DNA from: Rapana venosa
Taxonomy: Eukaryota; Mollusca; Gastropoda; Neogastropoda; Muricidae
Direction: 5' to 3'
Length of the DNA stretch: 64,000 nucleotides
Assembly (NCBI GenBank): GCA_028751875.1
Contig: CM054135.1
Coordinates: 7,513,924-7,577,923, forward strand
This document shows, in pieces, positions 11,396 through 21,321 of the stretch (positions within the stretch are counted from its first letter, which is position 1; each line of letters starts with the position of its first letter). The notes under the pieces were generated by a model. It was not told the DNA's origin. It worked only from the letters and a program-made list of their open reading frames with translations, and ran no database searches. The position numbers and the translations under genes are program-made.

Positions 11396-12256
11396 ATGTC
11401 AGCATTTTGTCAGTTATAGGCAAGCTTACAAATGCTTGCACACCCACTTTTATCCACTAGACTGCCCCACCCCGTAAAATTTCCGGGGCTAAATGTGCAC
11501 TCTATATCATGTATATGCCTACAACTGGGAAAATTTCCGGGGTTTTGAACCGAGGTAAACAAGCCATCCTCCTTGACTACAGTTAAAGGGAAAGAACTCC
11601 AAAACTTGCGGAGATCACTCTCCTGTTGCTTGGCAACATCCAGCTGCAAAAATCGTGGCAAAAACAATCGTTTTTTAGCTTGTATTTCGTGTTACTTTGC
11701 ATGACTGCTTGGGCAGTTCTTGTTCAAAATGGCTGACACTTCTTGTTGAAGGCATCAATAACTTTACACAGCTGAAAAGGTGGCAAATAAAACTTAAGAT
11801 ATACCTGACAGTATTGAAAACGATCGTGTATGATTCAGGAGCTAGTGCATTTTAAAAAATATGACTGAGATTTTTCCTGGACTTATGTTTGACGTTATTG
11901 AGATGGGGGGTACTCAGAATGACAGTGGTGATGAAGAAAGTGTATTTTTTGTCAATATTTTACATTTTAAAAATGTTTTTGTGGTGAAATATCATGCTAA
12001 GTAGTTTGAGCTTACCTCAAAGCAATCTACAATATATATACACCCCACTACTTTTAAGTCGAATACCTGTTAACTCGAATTTCATGTAAGTCGAAGCTGT
12101 TTATATTTCCCAGCCAAAACCATTCTTTGCAAGACTATTTTTCTAGCGGAAAAGTCGAAGTCGGTTAACTCAATTTTCACCTAACTCGAAAGTTGTTTTT
12201 TATCTGTACTGCTGGATTAGTCGAAGTAGTTTTCTCATGCCATTCAAATCAGAAAA

Positions 12257-13218
12257 ATGTCACGGGGAAAGAATTCTAAAGAAAGAATTATTGAGAAAAT
12301 GCCAGTGCTCTTCACCATAGGACGCTTCCAGAAGCCTGGGTGTTTCTCAGGTCTGAAAACATTGCCTGTTCAGTATTCTGCCGACAGGAAGGCTTGGATG
12401 ACAGTGAAACTGTTCAGGGACTGGCTGCTGACAACATTTGATCGCAGCATGTATTCTCAAAAGCGGAAAGTACGACTGGTGGTGGACAATTGCTGTGCAC
12501 ATGGTAAGATTCAACCCCAGCTGAAGGCCACAGAATTGTTGTTTCTTCCCGCAAACGCAACTAGAAAGTTGCAGCCGCTAGATCAGGGGATCATACAAAA
12601 CATCAAAGTTCACTACAGAACAGCAAACCTGATGAAACTGATCACACACATTGATGGTGGGAAGCCAACAGAGGACTTTAACATCACGCTGTCTGAAGCC
12701 ATGACAATGCTCAAGGCAGCATGGGACCCAGTAACTCCCTCCACCATCAGACACTGCTTCAGAAAGGCAGGTGTTGTGACCACGTCGTACACCCAGTAAA
12801 CAATCGAGCGATGAAGACGCTGGCTCACAGCCACTTCTTTCTCGCCTCTGCAAGGAATGGAATGTCAGAGCAGAAGACTATTTCTGTGTGGATGCTGATC
12901 TTCAAACATCGGGCACTAGCAGTGCAGCTGACACTACCACATACTGCCAGCAGCCGCCAGCATCAGCAGCTGTCAGTGATGACTCTGATTCTGACAACGA
13001 TAACTGTGGCGAATCAGAGACAGTCTCTCCGAAAGAGGTACTGGATAGTGTGGGAAAAAATCAACAGGTATTGCATGCAGTTCTGTGGTACACAGGTTCT
13101 CTTGGATCAGTTTCATGTTTTTACGGAGAGTCTCAACAAACATATGGCTATGTTCAAAACTCAAACCAAAATTCCTCTTTTTTTTTTAGAAAACATACAC
13201 ACAGAAGGAAAAGTCTGA
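12257..13218 (+). pseudogene. Tigger-type DDE transposase, internally deleted and frameshifted
   Basis: The enzyme would cut and join transposon ends. The open part (12257-12796) begins MSRGKNSKERI, the usual Tigger N-terminus, but passes straight into KMPVLFTIGRFQKPGCF, which belongs in the middle of the DDE domain. Roughly 200 residues are therefore missing, including the CENP-B/HTH DNA-binding region and the first catalytic Asp. The second catalytic Asp is present (VVDNCCAHG), as is the third region (LQPLDQGIIQNIK). After FRKAGVVTT the frame breaks. The product continues in another frame (KQSSDEDAGSQPLLSRLCKEW, EDYFCVDADLQ) and shifts again near 13050 to reach the C-terminal NRYCMQF...QTKIPLFF. 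It is inactive as written. Confidence 0.88.
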
Positions 13219-13280
13219 CGCAGTAGTAGGGAGTGAAAATAAAGAAGGAAAAAGCCAGGAAAAAGTGAACGAAAAAAACG

Positions 13281-14313
13281 GTGAATGAAAGAAAGCAGAT
13301 AAATGACATGGATACAGAAAAACCTGGTGACGGGCAAGAAGAGAAAGATGTGAGAGAAACGGCGAAGAGTGAAACAGAACATAAAGGTGAGTGTGGAAAG
13401 AAGGGACAAGGAGAGGGGGCTAAGTCAGGAGATGACAGAAAACTGAAGGACAGAAAAGACCAGAGATAGGAAGAGGATGCTGTTACAAAATATGACCAGA
13501 GACAGAAGGAAGATGCTGTTAGAAAAGACCAGAGACAGGAAGAAGCTGCTGTTAGAAAAGACCAGAGACAGGAAGAGGATGCTGTTAGAAAAGACCAGAG
13601 ACAGACAGGAAGAGGATGCTGTTAGAAAAGACCAGAGACAGACAGGAAGAGGATGCCGTTAGAAAAGACCAGAGACAGGAAGACAATGCTTTTAGAAAAG
13701 ACCAGAGACAGACAGGAAGAGGATGCCGTTAGAAAAGACCAGAGACAGGAAGAGGATGCTGTTCATATCACAGGCTATGAAATGGGACCTCAAGAAATGT
13801 TCATTCCAACAAATGCAAGTTGGCGGGAACGACAATGCGCACATCTTGGTCTTTCTGAGCCTCTTCCGTTGCCAGAACGCAAATGTCAAGTCATCTTGGG
13901 AGACCCAAAGCATGTCAACAGCATCGTTGGGGATGGCAACTGCCTCTATCGTGCATTGAGTTTGGAAATTTGTGGAACACAAACTTTGCACAAGGAAATC
14001 CGAGCCATAATTGCAGATTTTATGTGCAGCAAACATGAGCCATTTTCTAAATACATAGGGACCAATTTCAAAGAATACCTTGAAGAAAACACGCTAAAAC
14101 TTGGATCCTGGGGATCTGATGTGGAGATTTTGGTGGCGGCAACCTTGCTGCAAACCCCTGTTGTCGTTTACACAGCTCTCCCCTCAACTAAAAGGATGTG
14201 GCTATCTGTCATACAAGCCCCCATTTCCAGTTGCTTTGAAAAATGTCAGTGAGGAAAAAATCTACTTGAGAAATCTCTGCCAGCACTTTGAGAGGGTACT
14301 TTGTGTTTTCTGA
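13281..14313 (+). pseudogene. OTU-family cysteine protease ORF inside the Tigger element, broken
   Basis: OTU proteases cleave ubiquitin linkages. The domain starts around 13896. VGDGNCLYRALS carries the catalytic Asp/Cys pair (D-G-N-C), followed by LGSWGSDVEILVAA and TPVVVYT, typical OTU landmarks. The frame then breaks near 14205. The C-terminal piece (SYKPPFPV..., IYLRNLCQHFERVL) continues in the next frame and supplies the likely catalytic His in QHFE. Upstream is a charged low-complexity linker of Lys/Asp/Gln/Arg/Glu repeats, with a stop at 13467 and more frame changes. It lies between the transposase and the right end, so it is probably transposon cargo. A separate nested insertion is possible but no extra ends are visible. 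Confidence 0.8.
13480..13762. repeat. About 33-bp tandem repeat in the OTU linker
   Basis: About eight units built on 'gttagaaaagaccagagaca' + 'ggaagaggatgct', coding for KDQRQEEDAVR in the original frame. Insertions of 'gacag' shift the frame between units. Confidence 0.9.
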
Positions 14314-14569
14314 TTCCTTTGTGAACTATATTTCAGAAACAGGCTGAGACTTTTGTGCCTTATCTAAAAGGTATGAGTTTGGTTGGTTGTGCACTACAAA
14401 CAAGACTGTAGGTCACTATTGCCAGATTGTGTAAAGCGTCAGACCGCGGATTGACACAACATAGCCATGTATGTTTCATAATGCTAGTCTTGCACTTATA
14501 AGACTTGAGTTGTATGACCAATTGCATGTGTATAAAATGATTATAAAGCAAAGAAAAAGTGTTTTTGAT

Positions 14570-14915
14570 TGACAGTTCAGTTTCAAGTGACTTTGAAACT
14601 TGTATTTTTATTTGTTCAAACTGATAAATGTTTGAATCTTGAGGTGTTTTTCTACCTTGTCGACTTTGAAACTTGTATTTCTGTTAATTCAAATGGTTAT
14701 TTTTTCAGGTGACAGTTTAGTTTTGAGGTGACTTTGAAACTTGTAAATTTGTATTTGCTCAGATCGATAAATGGTTGAATTTTGAGGGATTTTTTTTTGT
14801 TTTTGGTGGGTTTTTTTCAAATTTGCTGATTTTGAAACTTGTATTTCTGTTTAAACAAATGGCTGCATTTTAAGGTGATTTTTCAAACTTGACTGTATGC
14901 ATAAACTGATCAATT
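14570..14915. repeat. Degenerate tandem repeat, about 80-120 bp units
   Basis: 'ctttgaaacttgtatttctg'-type segments followed by 'caaatggttg...ttgaggtg' recur about four times with divergence, inside the Tigger 3' region. Confidence 0.75.
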
Positions 14916-15146
14916 TTTCATCATTTTTGCGGTGACAATTTTTTTTTAACGATTCGATCAGTGTGGTTGAAATATATGTGTGTGTGTGTGACGCATTTGT
15001 CGTCTTTTTTTTCTCTCTGTCTGTCTATACATGTATATATTTTGCTTTCAATCTTTCTCTTTTGTTTCTTTCACTCTTCTTTTCTATTTTATTCTCTTTT
15101 GTTTCTTTCGCTCTTCTTTTCTATTTTGTTTTCACGATTCGTTCCA

Positions 15147-15152
15147 CATCTC

Positions 15153-15211
<59 letters not shown>
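15147..15211. repeat. (CT)n microsatellite in the Tigger 3' region
   Basis: About 30 CT dinucleotides with a single ccctct interruption, in a T/C-rich stretch (15000-15250). Confidence 0.95.
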
Positions 15212-15214
<3 letters not shown>

Positions 15215-15597
15215 GCTTGTTTCATTCGCTTGCTTTCTCTCCTACCCATTTATGCCCCTCTCCCACTTTAAAGTCAGCATCGCTTAAGTCGAAGTACTTC
15301 CTGTAATGCTACTGTGAAATCGAGATATCCCACTGACGGATATGTCGAACTTTGGATTACTTGAAACATTTTTTTTACTTCCCTGAAGCTTCGACTTAAG
15401 AGGGTTCGACTGTACTGTCATTGGGCAAACTATCAGGATTATTCATTTAGTAATTTCTGAGTAAGAGGGGCATGAACATAGCAAGTGGTACATAGGATTT
15501 TATTCCCCGGCATATAGGCTGCACCTGCACTCGGCAGTTAAGAGGTTATGGGTCAAGTCTGGCGGTGATTTTTTTTTTCATTCACCATTAAAATATG

Positions 15598-16260
15598 AAG
15601 GGGGGGGGGGGGGGGGCAGGGTAGCCTAGTGGTTAGACTCAAGAGCATTACACTCGTGCTCTGATGACTCAGGATTGAGCCACCATGGAGGCTTTCACGG
15701 GGACTTTTCCCCTGGAGTTAAAATCAGTACAAACTCCACTTCCCTAAGTCTTTAAACCTTCTTCCAATGTGCAGAACGCATGCAGAACATGTAGCAGAGG
15801 ATTTTTTTTTTTTAAGATACAATAACAGTTTTGGAGCACAGTTAAAACTCTATATATATAATAATAATATGATTACAGTCATTCAAGTGAGCAGCAAACT
15901 GTGCACTGTTTAATGATAGCTAAAGAAGGAAGGTGGCAGGACAGTTTAGACATACATCTACCTAGTTAAATGTAAACCTTGAGGTTCTAGGTTCGATTCC
16001 TAGGCTTGACCTTTCTTCCCAGTTTGATGGGGGAAATTGTAACTGAATGTCAAGCCTGTCAGATGAGTTTCAAAACCACTTTAACCAGTCTGACCTGTGT
16101 CCTTAAGGACTTGTGCATGTCAAAAGAACCCACGAGAGTTGAACATCGGAAATAGCAGAGAGGTACCTTTCAACTGTACTGGCAAAATTCAAAATTGGTA
16201 GGTTCAATTCCCAACAATATCCCCAAAGTCAGAGTGTGGCTACCTTAATGGTGGGGGGAA
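15598..16260 (+). repeat. tRNA-derived SINE fragments
   Basis: A G17 run precedes 'gtagcctagtggttagactc', which resembles a tRNA A-box region (15617-15700). A second piece at 15985-16010 has a perfect B-box-like 'ggttcgattcc', followed by sequence ending in 'aagaacccacgag'. Neither folds convincingly as a functional tRNA; they are best read as SINE heads. Confidence 0.6.
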
Positions 16261-17954
16261 AACGGGTCACATATAATTTGATATAAATCTCACAACTGGT
16301 GAAACCCAGAGAGGAACAAAAAAGACCCCTCAAAAATATCTATAGCTGACTTCTAACCCATGAAAGTGAAAAGCAAGCGTTTTCTTAAAAGTGAGATCAT
16401 TTTTTTCTCTGAAAATCTGATTAATCCTGCTTGGAATGAAAATATTTGTGAACCCCAGGATATTGTTCTGCCAATAGACTTGTTCACACGATTGCTTGGG
16501 CATTGTTACTTGTTGCTCATACAGTTTTGTTGGCAAAGCATACATGACATTACAGCACCTTCCAGTACTCGAGAGTTATTGTACATATAGATGTAAAAAA
16601 ATTTAATTTCAAAACAGAGCTTCCAACTTAGTCTGATGTGGTGTGGAGGAAGAAGGAAAGGAAGAGGGGAGGGGAATTTTATTAGGATAACATTTCTTGT
16701 TTTTTCTAACATAATGGAATCATTAATTCCACTACAAGGGTGACAGGAAGATAATTTAAAGAAAGGGTTAATTATTTTAAAAAATAGTATTTTGTTGCTG
16801 TATATGGCAAAGTCCAGTTATCGCGGCTGTTTTTTCTTCAAGCGAAATGATTGGTGTTTACATCCCTGTGACCGCAGATTTCTGCAGATACATTCCACAG
16901 TCTCCTGTGAGATTGTCCTTGTGAACTGGGATGGTCACTTCTTGGTAAGCAAAGGATCAAACACGAGAGAGCGGGATCCGAAGCCGGGACCTGGTCAGTA
17001 GATAGCATCCCCATTCTAACAATCGCAGGATTCCCTTTATATTTCTAAGTATAACGTTTATTTGTCCTTTTTTTTTTTTTTATTCTTTGTTATTTTTGTT
17101 TTTGGTCATTTATCCAACTGGCTGTTTTTTTTCAAAGGACTGGATTCAGACCTTACCGGTCCCCGCGAGAATTCGAGCTCATGACACGTTCCTCTCGTGA
17201 TTTCCTTACATCCGATTTTCCTCACCTACAGAACAATGTAGCAAAATGAACAGTACATAATAGGTCACCCCAAGGGGTTTGCAGAATGATTAATCAGTTG
17301 AAGATATTCCAATAGCTGATCAAATTCAGTGCAAGGACATTTATCTTTTTATTTAATACATCGTTACTGTACTTCCTTTTTTTTCCATCTATGTCATTTT
17401 ATCTTTACCTTGTCTTTCTCCCGCTGGTTTTTTTTTTCAAAAAGACTTATAAAATACCAGCTCTCTCCCACACAGAAGTGGGATGCGCTGGGCCTGACTA
17501 GTCAGGTGCTTTACAGCAGCACAACGCATTTTCGCTCATATGACAGACAACAATAGTTGCTGTCTGAACACACGTACATAATTTTCACACTGAAAAGGGT
17601 TTTGTCATAAATGGCAATTAATCCAATTGTTGAGACGATATTTCAATAGCTGCATCCCAACTTAAGGGAAGGTGACATTTAAATACTGTGGCAGTGCTAA
17701 AATAATGGGGGTTACTAGTGAACATTCCATATTTTTTTGGCCATCTAAATGATCAGTATTTCATTGACAACAACCACAGTTTTAACACCAAAATTTTCGT
17801 TAGAAGGGGACTTCTTCTCTAAAGATAATTAATCTAGTGAGTCTAGTTCTCTGTAAAGATATTCTACTGAGTCTAGCTCCCTCTGAAGTTTCTAAGTTCC
17901 CATTAGTATTAAATTGATGACTACCTGATATATTTTGTTAAACTTGTGTTACAG
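16261..17954. other. Non-coding stretch, possible missing exon region
   Basis: Contains an S5 copy (17329-17565) and repeat-like B-box remnants near 17165. A hydrophobic frame at 16463-16560 (LVHTIAWALLLVAHTVLLAK) could be the membrane segment expected just before the 17955 exon, but no standard donor follows it. Nothing else was recognised. Confidence 0.4.
17329..17565 (+). mobile_element. S5 SINE copy
   Basis: Pyrimidine-rich 5' half, then 'aagtgggatgcgctgggcct' and 'gacagacaacaatagttgct' as in the other S5 copies. Confidence 0.85.
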
Positions 17955-18122
17955 CAATGCGAAATGGTGGCCGATACAAGTGGCTATGGCTGTCGACCAT
18001 TTTTCACGGTCTGACTGTGGAGTGTGTCAGTTATTTTCTGCCGGACATCGACAACTTCTGGCATGCTCAGTCCATGGTCATGCTGCTTGGTCAGCGTCTG
18101 CCTCTTCACATCATCTTTGTCT
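17955..18122 (+). CDS. Polytopic membrane protein of unknown function, exon A
   Basis: First confidently identified exon of an uncharacterised multi-pass membrane protein. After the acceptor ttacag the frame reads xCA ATG, then MRNGGRYKWLWLSTIFHGLT. The ATG at 17957 could itself be a start, but the exon more likely continues from an upstream one. It encodes one membrane span (WLWLSTIFHGLTVECVSYFL), a loop with DNFWHAQS, and the start of a second span (LPLHIIFV). The donor GTAAGTTC follows, phase 1. Exons A-F join in one open frame of 363 codons, strong evidence for a real gene. The family looks like an invertebrate domain of unknown function (DUF7802 is my tentative recollection). Confidence 0.88.
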
Positions 18123-19382
18123 GTAAGTTCTGTATCAACATCTTGCTTTTGGGTTGTTGTTTTTGTGTTTTATTATCTTGCAATGTTTTTTGGTGTGTAT
18201 ACATGTATCTTTCTCTCTCTTTTTTCTTATCTTTTGCTTTCATCATGTGTCTAAGATTAGTGTTTTCTTGTTTTTTTTGTCATTTAAAATTTAAAAATTA
18301 AATCCTCTGAAGTCGGAGTATGGCTGCCTATATGGCGAGGTGCTTGAAAAGAGTCATACACGCAAACTTCTCATCCGGTTCCTATCTCACAGTGATTCCA
18401 GGTGGGATGAGTGAGTTAGAGTGCATATTCTGGGCGACCCCCAGGGTGTAAAGCTGGGGAACGCACAACCAACAGCAAAAGAATTAAAAGTATTGATGCG
18501 TGTGGGGCATTGGATTCTTGGCTGGAAAGATAATGGATTTGGTTTGTTGGAAGGGATCAGGGAGGTGGAGGGATTCATTCCTTGGCTAGAGCTTCAAGTT
18601 CACCAAATTGTGATATTTTAGTGTATACATGTGACCATTTTTTCACCCCATTCAGGTAGCCCCATTCCACCTTTGGGGATGAAGTCTAAACACAACACCT
18701 GTGTGCATTTACATTTTGTCATCCATTCCTACATGCACAAAATGGCCCACTTTTCCAAAAGGCGGAACAGGCTTTTAACGAGTGTGCAAGATATTCTGCA
18801 TACAGTTGCACACGTTGCCTCGATCTACTTGTTAGGCAGGTGAACATGTAAACTGTTCTGCCACATTCCATCTCATCATGTGTTCAAATCCCACAAGCAC
18901 CATCAGAGGGTTTTCGGATTGGGACTGGCTTCTACCCTTAGTGAGTTTTTGCTATGGACTCAGAGGGAAGACTAGGGCCGCACAGTCAACATCATCCTCA
19001 TTGTGGATGTGATTTTGAGAGTGATGCTCCAATGACTTGACCTGCAAGCCTTGTTGACACTGGGATGTATCGTAAGAAGAAATGTAGAGTGCAGCCCTGT
19101 CAAGAAGTGTCAACGCAGGTGCATTTTCATAGCATTGAACTGAAGACCAAATACACACACACACAATGTATCACACAAGACAGCCCATGACTTACTTTTT
19201 TTGTATCAAAAGTGTTTTTGTTTGGTTAGTTGTTTTGTTGTTGTTGTCTTTGTTGTTTGTTTTTTTGGGGGGTGGTAACATATGAGGGGCTGTGTGCCCA
19301 AATCTGACAGTGTAGGAGAAAGTGCTTGATATTTTATCAGCGTGAAGAAATCACCAGTTCTTTGTGTGTGTGGTTATTGCAG
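18123..19382. other. Membrane-protein intron A
   Basis: Contains an S2-like head at 18303-18370 ('gaagtcggagtatggctgcc') and another dispersed repeat at 18840-19160. T/G-rich elsewhere. No coding signal. Confidence 0.6.
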
Positions 19383-19457
19383 ATCCTGCCTTCATCTATA
19401 CAGCAAGCGTTGCAGTTTCTCACATGAATCTTCGATGGTGGGCAGAGCCTTTTGCAG
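19383..19457 (+). CDS. Polytopic membrane protein, exon B
   Basis: Seventy-five bases between acceptor ttgcag and donor GTGTGT. The first two bases complete a Tyr codon from exon A, giving the joined segment IIFVYPAFIYTASVAVSHMN, the second membrane span. It then reads LRWWAEPFA. The exon ends with one base of the next codon. The Trp-Trp-Ala-Glu-Pro motif immediately after the span is probably at the membrane interface. The short exon is supported by exact phase agreement on both sides. Confidence 0.85.
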
Positions 19458-20274
19458 GTGTGTATATTTTGTCTCTGCCTGTCTCTGTCACTCTCTTTCT
19501 CTCATTGTTCCTTTTTTTTTTTTCCTCTCTTATCAACAGAAAGAGGCATGTTAACATTATGTCTTTATTTGGGGGGGGGAGGGGGGGGGTTTAGAAAATG
19601 ATTTAGTAGTAGTTTTTGTGGTTTTTTTCATTTAGCATTGATATGTATCATATGGTTTATGTAAAGTGTCGCTGATAATGCTTACAAATTTATCGCATAA
19701 TTTAATTCACACTTACAATAAAGTCAACAATATTTGCTGTCTGAGCATTCGACGAAGAAGAAGAAATTAGTAGGCCCCTTCCTTTTACTAAGTCCAAGTG
19801 CAGTCAGTTCCTACTATAACTAGCTCCAGCTGGGATGGGATGGAATAGATAGCAACTGAGAGTGGCTAAAAGTGGGAGAAAATGGCAGCTGCAGCCTCCC
19901 AGAACAGTCTTCTTCTTCGTCGTCGAACACTCTTGTTGTCTGTTATATGAGTGAAAATGCGTTGCACTGCCATTAAGCGCCTGACAAGTCAGGCCCAGCG
20001 CATCTGACTTCAGCATAAGAGTATTGTTATCGTTTAAGTCTATCTTTAAAAAAAATATTTCGAAAAGCAAGAGAATGGACCAAGAAGGCAGAAAACAGAC
20101 AAGAAGGAGGTGAAAGGAAGAAAAGGAACAAGGCAGGAACAAACAGAGTGAAAGAAAATAAGAAATTTCTAGCACATCATTTCCAGAAGGTGGGGATGCC
20201 GTTTACACTGAGAGGCCCCCCGCTGGCATCCCTACGGGGGGACCAGGGCATTGTATGAGGCCGCCATGTTGCAG
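19458..20274. other. Membrane-protein intron B with S5 SINE at its 3' end
   Basis: A G-rich run (19570-19590), an S5 tail fragment at 19725-19765 and a nearly complete inverted S5 (19905-20245). The S5 head sequence ends about 25 bp before the exon C acceptor. Confidence 0.75.
19905..20245 (-). mobile_element. S5 SINE, near full length, minus orientation
   Basis: Reverse complement of 'gtcagatgcgctgggcctga' with the GAAGAAG-type tail at 19908-19925. Its 5' end carries 'ggggatgc' and a CCCCC/GGGGG fold (20215-20245) that the other copies keep only in part. Confidence 0.8.
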
Positions 20275-20497
20275 TGGGGCTGAGTGTGGTGCTGTTCGAC
20301 ATCCCCTTTGACATCATGGGCATCAAGCTGTTGTGGTGGACGTGGCACGACGACGACCCCAACATCTTTGACCGCCACTACTGGGTGCCCTGGACCTCCT
20401 ACTACTTCCACTCTGCCTTCGCCAGCAGCTTCACGCTGATCTTCCACGGGGTGCGCACGGTCTTCTGCTCCCAGATGCCCAAGTTCCAGTCCGCAGG
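20275..20497 (+). CDS. Polytopic membrane protein, exon C
   Basis: The largest internal exon. It begins by completing Val and reads VGLSVVLFDIPFDIMGIKLL, a membrane span, then the striking polar loop WWTWHDDDPNIFDRHYWVPW. Next comes WTSYYFHSAFASSFTLIFHG, another span, and VRTVFCSQMPKFQSA. The His-Asp-Asp-Asp-Pro-Asn loop flanked by Trp residues looks like the conserved functional core. Clustered His/Asp could bind metal or lie in an active site, but that is inference. The acceptor is gttgcag and the donor GTCAGC (non-optimal), phase 2. GC content is clearly higher than in the flanking introns. Confidence 0.9.
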
Positions 20498-20536
20498 GTC
20501 AGCTTGTTTGTTCTTTCTCTGTGTTTTTTTTCGTTT

Positions 20537-20937
20537 TACCACTTTAAGTCTCGAGATTTCTCTGCGTGAAATTCGGGCTGCTCTCCCCGGGGGGAGAGCG
20601 CGTCGCCACAAGAGCAGCGCCATCCTTTTTTTTTTCCTTTTTCCTGTCTGCAACTGTATTTGTTTCGCTATCAGAGTGGCTTTTTTTTACAGAATTTTGC
20701 CAGGGACAATTCTCTTGTTGCTGTGGGTTCTTTTACGTGCGTGGAATAATTTTGTGTAACACACGGAACCTCGGTTTATCATCTCATCCAAAAGACTAGT
20801 GCCCAGACCACCACTCATGGTCTAATGGATGTGGAAAAAGTTTCGGGCCCAAACAGGATTTGAACCACCGCACACTTCTGACCCAGACTTTTCGCATTCT
20901 AGACAGGCGCGTTACCTCTAGACCACCAATCCATGTG
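20537..20937 (-). mobile_element. S3 SINE, near full length, tRNA head on minus strand
   Basis: On the minus strand it starts with 'ggtctagaggtaacgcgcct' and a B-box-like ggttcaaatcc near 20870, a tRNA-derived head. It runs through 'ccatgagtggtggtctgggc' and 'aaagaacccacagcaacaag' to the 3' end 'cttaaagtggta'. It lies in intron C directly after exon C. Confidence 0.87.
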
Positions 20938-21321
20938 TGTACGTGTGTGTGTCTGGAGTGGTTGTGCTGGTGTACTGCTTTTGTCTGAGGTTTGGGGGGG
21001 GGGGGGGGCTGTTTTTGGTTGAGTTGGGGGTGTTGTTTTTTTTTATAGTGGGGTTTTTTGGTATGGGGAAAGGTTTAGATGGTTTTTTTTAGTGTGTATA
21101 TCTGCATGTGAAGATAGGTAGGTGTGTGTGCGTGCATGTGTGTGTGATATAAAGTAAAATATTTGGTTTTTTTAGTTTGTTTTGCTGTGGCAAAGTGCAT
21201 TCAGATTTTCTTTTTATTAATGCATGGCTAAGGACTCTGTGGTAAAATCATGTATGATTACCAATTCCATCGAAACCAACCCACCAGCATGGCACGTAAG
21301 CAGTATGTGTGTTGACGGCAG
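20938..21321. other. Membrane-protein intron C, remainder
   Basis: GT-rich sequence with G9-10 and poly-T runs. No other feature seen before the exon D acceptor. Confidence 0.7.

Larger units (their letters stand above)
12041..15412 (+). mobile_element. Tigger/pogo-type DNA transposon, degenerate
   Basis: A 3.37 kb element flanked by TA at 12039-12040 and 15413-15414. The outer 25 bp of each end (counted from the flanking TA) form an imperfect inverted repeat, both ending with ttaagtcgaa on the inner side. Copies of the motif t-a-a-g/c-t-c-g-a-a are scattered in both sub-terminal regions (12055-12230, 15280-15400). It carries a broken DDE transposase and a broken OTU-protease ORF. The TA duplication, CGAA-rich ends and transposase type together identify the pogo/Tigger branch of Tc1/mariner. 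Confidence 0.88.
11450..15548 (-). mobile_element. piggyBac-like element copy 2, inverted, split by Tigger
   Basis: The left part 11450-12040 and right part 15413-15548 together reconstitute the 5946-6684 element in the opposite orientation (about 725 bp without the insert). Both outer ends are flanked by TTAT (11450-11453 and 15545-15548), not TTAA. The minus-strand open frame at 11410-11667 covers the element's Leu/Gln-rich segment. Copy 1 does not preserve it, so it is not treated as a gene. Confidence 0.85.

Noticed and set aside
11410..11667. 85-codon minus-strand frame (FLQLDVAKQQESDLRKFWSS)
   Set aside because: Lies inside the piggyBac-like element and is not kept open in the sister copy at 6485-6600.
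12257..12799. 180-codon frame as a domesticated host gene
   Set aside because: Located between intact terminal inverted repeats and followed by frameshifted transposase remains; a transposon relic is simpler.
16842..16972. Possible exon (acceptor cttcaag, donor GTAAGC) before the membrane-protein gene
   Set aside because: The frames available do not fit the phase of either neighbour and the peptide lacks the expected hydrophobic span.
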